Source: JAGNLA01 sp964639885
GTDB lineage: Bacteria; Caldisericota; Caldisericia; JAAYUI01
Reading direction: 5' to 3'
Length of the DNA stretch: 64,000 nt
Assembly (NCBI GenBank): GCA_964639885.1
Contig: CAZXEH010000003.1
Coordinates: 62,001-126,000 of the forward strand
Each line of letters begins with the position of its first letter. Position 1 is the first letter of the stretch. The position numbers and the translations under genes were made by a program. The notes beneath the pieces are model-generated. The model did no database searches and was not told the origin of the DNA. It worked only from the letters and a program-made list of their open reading frames with translations. Below, in pieces: positions 8,746 to 16,394 of this stretch.

Positions 8746-10308
8746 ATGAAACGCATTTACAAAGCGTTGTTGGTTGCGGCACTCGTTGCCCTCTCCGTCA
8801 TGCCTGTTTTCGCTTCAGAACAGCTTGCTGTCAAAGTCGGCGGTGAACTGGTCATCGATGGCGAAGGAAAAGTGACGGTCACTCTTCTTAACATCACAAA
8901 AAACAAGATTGGTTCGGGATCAGTCGAGATCAGCAACATCGACGGCGAACCGGTCATGGACAAAGGCGTCTACAGCATCAAGGAAGGCGCCCAGAAGATC
9001 ATCAGCTTCCCGGAAATCGAACCAAACGGCAAGTTCGATGCAATCTTTGACGTTAAAACAAACAACACGGCATCTGAAGGCGAAAAACCTGTAACAATCA
9101 AAGTTAACCTTCCGGATGGCTCAACTGAATCGACAAGCATTGTCACAATCAAGAAAACAGCCACACAGCCAGACTGGAACGTCGAGTTTACAGCCAACAA
9201 GGAAACTGACGGCAACATCATTTTCGACTACGCAATCAAGATCAAGAACCCGAAGCAGAACAACATCTCTCAGTCAATGGAAAACGTAGTTCTTCAGCTC
9301 ATCGACATCAATGGCGTCAAGCCGGTTGTCTTCTCAAAGGACATTGCAGCCACATCAAAAGATTTCGGCTATATGTACATGACCAGCCCGGAAGCCGAGA
9401 CAAAGCCGCTTACAATCGGAAAGATTGAAGGCGACAAGGAAATCAATATCTCGATCAAACTTGTTACCGGCCCAAACATTGAAATTGACAAGGATTACCC
9501 GACACATCTCAAGCTCACCTGGGAAAACTCGGATGGTACACAGAAGTATGAGCGCGAATTCACTGGTAACATCAAGGTCACACCGACAGGCTGGCATTTG
9601 GCAGGCCTTCGCTGGCTGTTCGACTTCCTTGCAAGAACAATCGGCTTTGGTTCTTACGGAATCGCAATCATCATCTTCTCGATCCTCCTCAAGCTGGTTC
9701 TCCTTCCACTAACAAACTCCCAGTTCACAAACATGGCAAAAATGGCAAAGATTCAGCCAGAGATCAAATCGCTCAATGACAAGTATCCTGGCCAGAAAGA
9801 ACGCATCCAGCAGGAAACAATGCGTATCTACAAAGAGAACAACGTCAACCTTTTCAGTTCCTGTCTCCCCCTGCTCATCCAGCTTCCGATTCTCTTCGTT
9901 CTCTACGCTGCAATCAGCGGCTATGCCCCAATGAGTTATTCAAGCTTCCTTTGGATGCCGTCACTTGCATATCCAGATCACCTCTTCACATTCGGCTCCT
10001 TCCAGATCGGCATCATCCCATTCCTCATGGCCGCCTCAACATGGTTCCAGCAGAGAGTTTCAACCATGCCGGGTCAGGATCAGCAGAACATGGCTCTTCA
10101 GGTTTTCTTCCCTCTGTTCATCGGTTACATTTCAATCAACTTCGCATCGGCCATCTCACTTTACTGGGTTACTTTCACAGGCATTTCGATCCTGCACCAG
10201 TTGTGGTTCAACAAGCAGGCTTTTGGCCAGTACATCCTCCCGCTCCCAAAGGCAACCCCTGCACAGGCTGCAAAGCCACAAGCCAAGGAGGGCAGGGATG
10301 CAAAATAA
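8746..10308 (+). CDS. yidC: Membrane protein insertase YidC/Oxa1
   Basis: Inserts and folds inner-membrane proteins, alone or with Sec. The 520-residue protein starts at an ATG with GGAGG five bases upstream; longer in-frame starts overlap yidD and lack this site. Residues 1-24 are a signal peptide or first membrane helix ending VFASE. Residues about 25-280 form a beta-rich extracytoplasmic domain, as in the YidC type of two-membraned bacteria, although its sequence is divergent. The conserved Oxa1 core starts near RWLFDFLARTIG, with IAIIIFSILLKLVLLPLT, the cytoplasmic hairpin KIQPEIKSLNDKYP and FSSCLPLLIQLPILFVLY. Its 3' end overlaps jag by 11 bases. Confidence 0.95.
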   Translation: MKRIYKALLVAALVALSVMPVFASEQLAVKVGGELVIDGEGKVTVTLLNITKNKIGSGSVEISNIDGEPVMDKGVYSIKEGAQKIISFPEIEPNGKFDAIFDVKTNNTASEGEKPVTIKVNLPDGSTESTSIVTIKKTATQPDWNVEFTANKETDGNIIFDYAIKIKNPKQNNISQSMENVVLQLIDINGVKPVVFSKDIAATSKDFGYMYMTSPEAETKPLTIGKIEGDKEINISIKLVTGPNIEIDKDYPTHLKLTWENSDGTQKYEREFTGNIKVTPTGWHLAGLRWLFDFLARTIGFGSYGIAIIIFSILLKLVLLPLTNSQFTNMAKMAKIQPEIKSLNDKYPGQKERIQQETMRIYKENNVNLFSSCLPLLIQLPILFVLYAAISGYAPMSYSSFLWMPSLAYPDHLFTFGSFQIGIIPFLMAASTWFQQRVSTMPGQDQQNMALQVFFPLFIGYISINFASAISLYWVTFTGISILHQLWFNKQAFGQYILPLPKATPAQAAKPQAKEGRDAK

Positions 10309-10783
10309 CGGCGGCGGCAACAGGTACTCGGAAGCAAAGATCAAGGAATTCCTTGTCGAGTATCTCAGGGGTCTGTTTTCAACCCTAGGCGAAGACGTCA
10401 CAGTCAGGGTTACCAAGGAAGTTGACACCCTGTTTGTGTCGGTCGACATGGAAGACCCGGCAATCTACATCGGCAAATCTGGTGAAGTGCTCTCGTCGCT
10501 CCAGTATCTGATCAACATGGTGCTCCAGCACATGCAGTGCAACAACATCAGAATCACTCTCGACATCGGTGGCTACAAGAGAAGGCAAATCGAAATCCTC
10601 AGAAACATCGCCAACAACGCAGCCCTTCAGGTCAGACGCTACGGAAGACCGGTTGAACTCCAGCCAATGTCGGCATTTGCAAGGCGCATCATCCATACCA
10701 CACTCAAGGAAAACCCGATGGTTTTCACACACTCGCAGGGCGAGGAACCAAGGCGATTCGTTGTCGTCGACCTCAAGAAGTGA
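10298..10783 (+). CDS. jag: KH/R3H-domain RNA-binding protein Jag (SpoIIIJ-associated type, KhpB-like)
   Basis: Cytoplasmic single-stranded nucleic-acid-binding protein, regularly encoded after yidC. The 161-residue protein has a KH type II domain (about 10-90; core YIGKSGEVLSSLQYLINMV) and an R3H domain (about 95-160) with ARRIIH supplying the Arg-x3-His motif. The separate Jag_N domain found at the N-terminus of many relatives is absent. The ATG at 10298 has GGAGG about eight bases upstream; a longer frame extending back to 9965 runs through yidC and is not supported. Confidence 0.92.
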   Translation: MQNNGGGNRYSEAKIKEFLVEYLRGLFSTLGEDVTVRVTKEVDTLFVSVDMEDPAIYIGKSGEVLSSLQYLINMVLQHMQCNNIRITLDIGGYKRRQIEILRNIANNAALQVRRYGRPVELQPMSAFARRIIHTTLKENPMVFTHSQGEEPRRFVVVDLKK

Positions 10784-10784
10784 T

Positions 10785-11996
10785 TTGGACACGATAGTTT
10801 CACCGGCCTCAGCGCCGGTTTCACAGGCAGTAGGAATAGTGAGAGTCTCAGGCGGAAAGGCTTTCGAGGTGTCGTCAAAACTCCTCAGGGCAGGCCTTCC
10901 CGAACCTGGGACTTTTGCTTTCAGGGACGTTTTCGCTCTTGACGGCAGGTTGATTGATTCAGGCCTTGTGCTTGTTTTCAAGTCACCTGCATCGTTTACC
11001 GGTGAAGATGTGGTCGAGTTCCAGCTTCATGGTAGTCCAGCCGTTTTGGAGGATGTCACTTCTGAAATCGAGAAGCTTGGCGTCAGGCGTGCAAATGCCG
11101 GAGAGTTCTCCTTCCGTGCATGGATAAACGGAAAATCCTCGCTTCCTGAGCTTGAATTGGCCAACGCCCTGTCAAACCTCAGGCCAGCGGAAGGGAACAA
11201 GAGTATCTCTTTGTTGCTTGGAGGTTGGAGGACAAAACTGACGGCAATCCTGGCTGAGTTAGAGGCCGCAATATCATTTCCAACCGATTCCGAAACAGAC
11301 ATCACCTCGATTCATAAACGGTTGAACCTGATTAAAGATGAGATTTCTACAATTGCAGGTGAAGGGAGACCAGGAATCCCAAGAGTTGCTCTTGCGGGCA
11401 GGCAAAATGCAGGCAAATCGACACTTTTCAACCGCTTGCTCGGGTACGAACGCACCGTTGTTTCAGAAGTTCCAGGAACCACTAGAGACCATCTTTCAAT
11501 CGAGGTCAGTTTAGGTGGTAAACCCGTCCAGTTATTTGACGGCCCGGGCTTCGAGTTTGAATCTGACGACAGAGGGCAGAAGCTTTATTCAGGATTTGTC
11601 GCCAATGCCGATCTTGTTGTCTGGGTCGATCCTGATGCTCTTCCGCCAGAACACTTTTTTGAAAGAATAATATTGGTAAAATCTAAATCAGATATCATCG
11701 AATCGAATACAACTGGCTGGATAAATGTTTGCGCTAAATCTGGCAAAGGAATTGACGATCTGGTCAAGGCAATCGTTTCAGCTTTGCCGTCCCGTGAACA
11801 TGCGATCACGCCAAGACAGTTTGAACTCATAAAAAGGTTGGAAAGTTCAGTTTTAAATGCCTTGCAAACCTCTGTCGATGAATTGATTGCCTCAGAATTG
11901 CAGACGGCTGTCGGTTTGTTGACAGAGCTTGATGGTGTCGGGCTTCAAGGCGATGTTTTAAACTCGATCTTTTCGACTTTTTGCATTGGAAAATGA
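10785..11996 (+). CDS. mnmE: tRNA modification GTPase MnmE, divergent
   Basis: With MnmG, it installs the C5 substituent on wobble uridines of tRNAs reading NNA/NNG codons. It starts at a TTG one base after the jag stop (403 residues; many homologues have about 450). The N-terminal folate-binding domain opens DTIVSPASAPVSQAVGIVRV. A helical domain follows, with an inserted G domain whose P-loop is GRQNAGKST and G2 is GTTRDH. G3 reads DGPG where the family has DTAG, and G4 reads SKSD where NKxD is usual, so GTPase properties may differ. The C-terminus has the diagnostic CIGK. The final 39 bases overlap dprA tail to tail. Confidence 0.92.
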   Translation: MDTIVSPASAPVSQAVGIVRVSGGKAFEVSSKLLRAGLPEPGTFAFRDVFALDGRLIDSGLVLVFKSPASFTGEDVVEFQLHGSPAVLEDVTSEIEKLGVRRANAGEFSFRAWINGKSSLPELELANALSNLRPAEGNKSISLLLGGWRTKLTAILAELEAAISFPTDSETDITSIHKRLNLIKDEISTIAGEGRPGIPRVALAGRQNAGKSTLFNRLLGYERTVVSEVPGTTRDHLSIEVSLGGKPVQLFDGPGFEFESDDRGQKLYSGFVANADLVVWVDPDALPPEHFFERIILVKSKSDIIESNTTGWINVCAKSGKGIDDLVKAIVSALPSREHAITPRQFELIKRLESSVLNALQTSVDELIASELQTAVGLLTELDGVGLQGDVLNSIFSTFCIGK

Positions 11997-13064
11997 GGCT
12001 TTCAGGTAGAAACCGCCAGGCAATTTCTTGACCAAACCCTTCATGTCCAGCACCGTAAGGTAGCCCATCACTGCGTTTGAGTCAAGTCCAAGCTCATCAG
12101 CGATTTTGTCAAACAGACACGGCTCATTGCAAAGTTCAACGATGCTTACCTCAACCTCTGAAAGCTGCTCCAGATTTTCACGGTTTTCAATGCCGAAAAC
12201 GTCGAGAACATCTTCAACACAGTCAACAAGCCTTGCCCCGTCCTTGATTAGTTTGTTGCATCCTGCAAAAGACTTCACGCCGGGTGCACCAGGTGTTGCC
12301 AAAATATCCCTGTGTAAATCCAGAGCGTATCTGGCTGTGATAAGAGCGCCAGACTTTTCGGGGGCCTCGATGACGAGCGTTGCCTTTGAAAGGGCTGCAA
12401 TGATGCGGTTCCTGAATGGATATGTCCAGCTGGACGCCGGGAAGTTTGGCGGAAATTCGGATATGACCGCTCCGTTGACAACGATCTGCTCGGACAATTT
12501 TTTCTTGTGGATCGGAAGGACATCAAAACCTTCGCCCAACACAGCGATTGTTTTCCCGTTTGCGTCAAGTGCGCCGTTGTGTGAGGCCTGATCGATTCCA
12601 TCAGCCATGCCTGAAACAACGATCAATCCGGCGCTTGCAAGATCACATCCAAACGATCGTGAAAGCGACAACCCCAGAGGTGTGGTTTTCCTTGTGCCAA
12701 CGATTGAAACCGAGTTCCCCTCTGGGATTTTTCCTTTGACAAACAGACATGCCGGTGGGTCTTCAAGCTCAAAAAGTTGACTGGGATAATCTTTGTCATC
12801 CTGCGTCACAATAGAAAAGGCGCTCGATGCAAGCAAGCCTTTTGCCTGATCAAGCGCCTTTTTGAATTCCGCTTCTTTTATCGATTCAATCAGCTCTTCC
12901 GGCCCAACTTCCTTTAAGTTTGAAAGCAGGTTCGGTCTGCTTGCACAGTGGCAGCCGATTGCGATCCAGTCAAGCTTTCCGATTACACCCTCTTCTGGTT
13001 TGTCCAGGCAAGGACACCGATTCCGCCAATCACAAGACCAGCACCGGCTGAGATTACAACCCAC
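11958..13064 (-). CDS. dprA: DNA processing protein DprA (Smf)
   Basis: Loads RecA onto incoming single-stranded DNA in transformation; it is widespread even in bacteria not known to be competent. The Rossmann-like DprA core has SIVGTRKTTPLG, VVSGMADGIDQASHNGAL, AVLGEGFDVL, SEFPP, FRNRIIAALS and SGALITARYALD. The C-terminal winged-helix segment covers about 300-368. The true start is unclear. The frame opens at GTG 13064, but its first 27 or so codons overlap the upstream membrane-protein gene out of frame and do not look like DprA. The natural N-terminus (KLDWIAIG) follows an ATC at 12983 that overlaps the preceding stop. It is probably last in the electron-transfer operon's transcript. Confidence 0.93.
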   Translation of the reverse strand: MGCNLSRCWSCDWRNRCPCLDKPEEGVIGKLDWIAIGCHCASRPNLLSNLKEVGPEELIESIKEAEFKKALDQAKGLLASSAFSIVTQDDKDYPSQLFELEDPPACLFVKGKIPEGNSVSIVGTRKTTPLGLSLSRSFGCDLASAGLIVVSGMADGIDQASHNGALDANGKTIAVLGEGFDVLPIHKKKLSEQIVVNGAVISEFPPNFPASSWTYPFRNRIIAALSKATLVIEAPEKSGALITARYALDLHRDILATPGAPGVKSFAGCNKLIKDGARLVDCVEDVLDVFGIENRENLEQLSEVEVSIVELCNEPCLFDKIADELGLDSNAVMGYLTVLDMKGLVKKLPGGFYLKASFSNAKSRKDRV

Positions 13065-13240
13065 TGCTGGAGTGGATTTTTCTTCAGCAAGGCGCTCATT
13101 GGTGCAGCGACGCCGGCTTTGTCGATGAATTTTGCAGAGATGATGCCATCCCAGATTTCAAGGCCGATGGCTGTCACGATGCAAAGTCCCATGAGAAGGA
13201 AGCAAATCAGGATGATTGCTGTTGCTTTTTGATTCCTCAT
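12983..13240 (-). CDS. Small two-helix membrane protein of the electron-transfer operon
   Basis: 85 residues with two predicted membrane helices: one near the N-terminus (AIILICFLLMGLCIVTAIGL) and one near the C-terminus (WVVISAGAGLVIGGIGVLAW), with a short polar loop between them. No cofactor-binding residues or recognised family. It starts within the stop of the preceding small membrane gene (ATGA overlap), so it belongs to the Rieske/cytochrome b operon and could be an accessory or assembly subunit. That role is inferred from position only. Confidence 0.7.
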   Translation of the reverse strand: MRNQKATAIILICFLLMGLCIVTAIGLEIWDGIISAKFIDKAGVAAPMSALLKKNPLQQWVVISAGAGLVIGGIGVLAWTNQKRV

Positions 13241-13494
13241 TTCTTCTCCTTGTTCAAAAATCTGTCGAAAAGGGCAACCCTTTTGACCACTTTTCCACGT
13301 TCATCCTCAGAAGCATACAGCCCTAAAGCCAGAAGCGTCATCGAGACCAGGAAAAGGATTCCAAAAAGGATCGCCTGAACCCAAACCATTCCACCCATCT
13401 CACCTGCGTGCTTGACCGTCTGAACCAGCTGCGATATCGAAAATATCGCCATCAGGAAGGCAAGCAGAAACAGGACGATGGAGTCTTTCCTCAT
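13237..13494 (-). CDS. Small two-helix membrane protein of the electron-transfer operon
   Basis: 85 residues from the ATG at 13494, which overlaps the cytochrome b stop by four bases (ATGA). Two predicted membrane helices: IVLFLLAFLMAIFSISQLV near the N-terminus and VWVQAILFGILFLVSMTLLA in the middle, then a charged cytoplasmic tail ending NKEKK. It resembles the next gene in size and layout but not clearly in sequence. No family recognised. Its coupling to the cytochrome b gene suggests a small subunit of the same membrane complex. An upstream in-frame start (13566) would lie inside the cytochrome gene and is not supported. Confidence 0.7.
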   Translation of the reverse strand: MRKDSIVLFLLAFLMAIFSISQLVQTVKHAGEMGGMVWVQAILFGILFLVSMTLLALGLYASEDERGKVVKRVALFDRFLNKEKK

Positions 13495-15533
13495 GAAACC
13501 AGTTTCAGCTCCACACCTTGTTCCTCGGCGAGTTTGCGTCTCTTGTCCATCACACGTTTGCGCCACAGGAACTCAAGCAGGAACGCAACCACAAACACCA
13601 GTCCGTTGAAGATTATCATCGTCCAGATGTAGTAAGGCCGGTCTGCGTCGCTAAACAGAATCCAGTATGAAACAAGCGATCCGATGAAAAAGAAGGTGAG
13701 GCCGCCGATGCCAAGGGTCGTAAACAACGGCCTGTCCTTGGCACGTTTTTGCAGTTTCCCGTCAATCCACGGAATGAACACCAGGAAGACTATAAACAGG
13801 ATTGTAATCAATGGCCCGATGGCACCAGGAATGAACTTCAGGTAGAAGTACACGAACAGGAAGTACCAGTCAGGCAAGATGTGGTCAGGGGTTTTGACGG
13901 TGTTTGGTGGTGGTTCGTTGGTGGCAGGAAGGTAGAGGTTTGCAGCGATTATACACACGATTATTAGAAGGATCGCAATCCAGTTGAATTTGGGCCGTTT
14001 TTTCCTTGACCGCATGAAATAGATTTCAGCGCCAAGATACATCATGATGGGTATCAGGTAGTGGAGGATGTTGAACCTGAGGATTGTGGTCTGACCTACC
14101 TGGTGTGCTCCGAGGCCAACGAATTTCAGGCCTGCACCGATTCCCAACGGACCGATGACAGGCAACTGGTCGACCGAATCGAGCATCTGCCCACCAATCG
14201 TTGTAGCCCAGTATGATCGTTGGTCGAACGGGAGAAGGTAGCCCGTGACGCCTGAGAAGGTTGAGATTACAACGATGAGGGTGGCGATGATCCATGTGAG
14301 TTCGCCGGGTTTTTTGAATTCGCCGTTGAAATACATCCTCAGCCAGCGGAGCATGAGTAGGGCTATGAAACCGTAAGCGCCGTATCTGTGGATGCCACGG
14401 ATCCATCTTGTAAGCGGATTTTCCGAGATTTTTGCAACCGAGATGTATGCTCTTGAAACCAACAGGCCGTCGCCGTTGATGATTGAGAACGGTGATTTGC
14501 CGGCGTAGGCGAACTCTGCAGCTTCCTTTTCGTTCTCAGTCCTGATCTTTGTGATGGCATCAACAATCGGTTTTGCTTTTTCGTAGATTACTGCGATTGA
14601 CTCATCACCGATTTTTACTTCGCCGTAAACCTGTTCCGGTGTCTTTCCTGCAAGCTGGAGCATCGGCTTGTCTTCCTCTGCAACCTGGCCCTCTGGGAGG
14701 GCTTTGAGTTCGTCAGCCTTTTTGATGGCTTCGGCAAGTGGAAGGGTTGTAGTTATTCCAAGAGACTCGTAAATGTGGGCATCTTTGGTTTTTAGAACAG
14801 TTTCAGCGTAAGGTTTGAGGTCTTCCTTGACCCCATATTCTTTTGTAAGGATTTCCCAGAGTTTTTCAGGGTCTTCAAGGTTCTTTTCCTTGATCTTGTT
14901 TGAAATTTCTGTGGCAAGGTTTGACGCTTCAGCCGTTGCAGAATCGAGATCCATGTCTGCCCAGGTTGTAGAGGCGACCAGATCGGCAGCCTTCATGCCC
15001 TGGAACGGAAGGAATTTCTGATCCTGTTCTGTGAGCTTGTCCTCTGGAACCTTCTTCAGCTCGTTGGCTTTAGCGATGACTTCAGCGAGGGTGTATTCCT
15101 TGTAGCTGAGTTCGTCGTTGCTTGCAACCTTGAGAGCGATCTCTTCCTTGGTCATGCCAACGATTTCGTACAGCTGTTTCTGGCTGTCGTCGAGAGCGAA
15201 TTCCTCGGCTGCCTTTTCCTTTATGGTTTCGACATCTTTCATGAAAACGTCAAGGGTTTTGCCGTGCTGGAATTTTACAAGACCTGGATCGAATTTTTCC
15301 ACCGGAGTAGTGTCTGGAACGTAGAAGAATGTGAGTGTGATTCCAAGGGCAACCTGGAGGATGAGAAGGGCGTAGAGCATGAAGCCGATCCAGTAGAACG
15401 GATTGCGCTTCACCTTGTTTTCCGGGATGCTCTCATCGAAGAGCTGGAACTTCTGGCCACGAAGCTTCCACCAGCGTTCCCAGCTGCCCGAGAGGTTTGC
15501 CAGCCAGTTTCCGAATTTGTCCATTGCTGTCAT
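13491..15533 (-). CDS. Cytochrome b (b6/bc1 type, fused N- and C-terminal halves) with large extra loop and one haem site
   Basis: Membrane cytochrome b of the bc1/b6f superfamily, 680 residues. The first helix is at about 48-72. Residues about 75-370 are a soluble, mostly helical, Glu/Lys/Ala-rich insert where family members have only a short extracytoplasmic loop. The core resumes at LTRWIRGIHRYG and includes GYLLPFDQRSYW and HYLIP. His382 and His491 align with one haem pair (bL/bp). Positions 14 residues further on, Arg396 and Tyr505, replace the histidines of the other pair (bH/bn). The Qo motif reads PDWY (554-557), a variant linked in published surveys to low-potential quinones such as menaquinone. 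An AGGAGG site precedes the ATG. Confidence 0.9.
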   Translation of the reverse strand: MTAMDKFGNWLANLSGSWERWWKLRGQKFQLFDESIPENKVKRNPFYWIGFMLYALLILQVALGITLTFFYVPDTTPVEKFDPGLVKFQHGKTLDVFMKDVETIKEKAAEEFALDDSQKQLYEIVGMTKEEIALKVASNDELSYKEYTLAEVIAKANELKKVPEDKLTEQDQKFLPFQGMKAADLVASTTWADMDLDSATAEASNLATEISNKIKEKNLEDPEKLWEILTKEYGVKEDLKPYAETVLKTKDAHIYESLGITTTLPLAEAIKKADELKALPEGQVAEEDKPMLQLAGKTPEQVYGEVKIGDESIAVIYEKAKPIVDAITKIRTENEKEAAEFAYAGKSPFSIINGDGLLVSRAYISVAKISENPLTRWIRGIHRYGAYGFIALLMLRWLRMYFNGEFKKPGELTWIIATLIVVISTFSGVTGYLLPFDQRSYWATTIGGQMLDSVDQLPVIGPLGIGAGLKFVGLGAHQVGQTTILRFNILHYLIPIMMYLGAEIYFMRSRKKRPKFNWIAILLIIVCIIAANLYLPATNEPPPNTVKTPDHILPDWYFLFVYFYLKFIPGAIGPLITILFIVFLVFIPWIDGKLQKRAKDRPLFTTLGIGGLTFFFIGSLVSYWILFSDADRPYYIWTMIIFNGLVFVVAFLLEFLWRKRVMDKRRKLAEEQGVELKLVS

Positions 15534-15545
15534 TTTGGCCTCCTC

Positions 15546-16394
15546 CTAAAACACTGCCGGCATGTTTGCCACCTGGGCTGCCGTGAAGACTGGCCCATCC
15601 TGACAGACATATTGGTGACCGACGTTGCAGCGGCCACATTTTCCGCATCCACAGTTCATTCTGGCTTCCAATGAAACAAAGATTTTGTCTTTCGGGAAAC
15701 CGAGCTTATCAAGGGCTAACAATGTGAACTTAATCATTACGGGTGGGCCTGATGCTATGACGGCAGTCTTCTTGAATGTCGGGTCCACGTCGAACAGAAG
15801 CTTGCTCCTGTTTTTGAAGTTCGGGTCGTAGTACTGTGGGACAACGCCAACGTCGTGCTTCCAGTTGGCATCGCCGACATCGGCCGTTAGTTTTAGCGAG
15901 GTATTTGGTGATTTTGCCCACTCGCCGACCCTGTTTTTGAAAACGTGGTCAGAAGGAGTTCTTGCACCGTATAGGATTTCGATTTCGCCGTATTCGGAAC
16001 GCTTGTCCAGGGTGTAGGTCATGATGTTGCTGATGGCTGAGAAGCCGACGCCACCGGCCATGTAGGAGATGTTGAGACCCTTGAGGGCTTCTTTCGGGAA
16101 GCCGTTGCCGTATGGGCCACGAACGATTACCCTTGCACCTTCCTTGAGGGTGTGCAGGAAGTTAGTGGTTGTGCCTACTTTGGCAATTGTAAGCTCAAGG
16201 TACTGGTTCTTTGTTGGCGTGTTACCGATTGAAATAGCGGATTCACCGACTCCAGGAACTCCTACAATGCAGAATTGGCCCGGCTCGTAGTTGAAATTTC
16301 CGCCATCTTTCTTGATGAAGAATGTCTTGATCGAAGGGGTTTCGGTTTCGATCTTTTCTATTGTCGCCATTTCGGGAAGGTAAGGATTCATCAT
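15546..16394 (-). CDS. FlxA-like FAD/NAD(P)H-binding oxidoreductase subunit with [2Fe-2S] cluster
   Basis: Ferredoxin-reductase-type flavoprotein of 282 residues, similar to FlxA of the Flx-Hdr complex, subunit B of anaerobic sulfite reductase and the gamma subunit of archaeal sulfhydrogenase. It should exchange hydride with NAD(P)H and pass single electrons on. The FAD domain is at about 10-105 (EPGQF; RGPYGNGFP), and the NAD(P) domain starts at YMAGGVGFSAI. The C-terminal 2Fe-2S site has the pattern CGCGKCGRC followed by VCQDGPVF. The ATG overlaps the preceding subunit's stop (ATGA). Its neighbours are an FeS subunit and a cytochrome b gene, not hdr genes. Confidence 0.88.
   Translation of the reverse strand: MMNPYLPEMATIEKIETETPSIKTFFIKKDGGNFNYEPGQFCIVGVPGVGESAISIGNTPTKNQYLELTIAKVGTTTNFLHTLKEGARVIVRGPYGNGFPKEALKGLNISYMAGGVGFSAISNIMTYTLDKRSEYGEIEILYGARTPSDHVFKNRVGEWAKSPNTSLKLTADVGDANWKHDVGVVPQYYDPNFKNRSKLLFDVDPTFKKTAVIASGPPVMIKFTLLALDKLGFPKDKIFVSLEARMNCGCGKCGRCNVGHQYVCQDGPVFTAAQVANMPAVF

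Noticed and set aside
9965..10783. Long version of Jag starting at 9965
   Set aside because: The first 111 codons run out of frame through yidC; the ATG at 10298 has a strong ribosome-binding site and gives the normal domain start.
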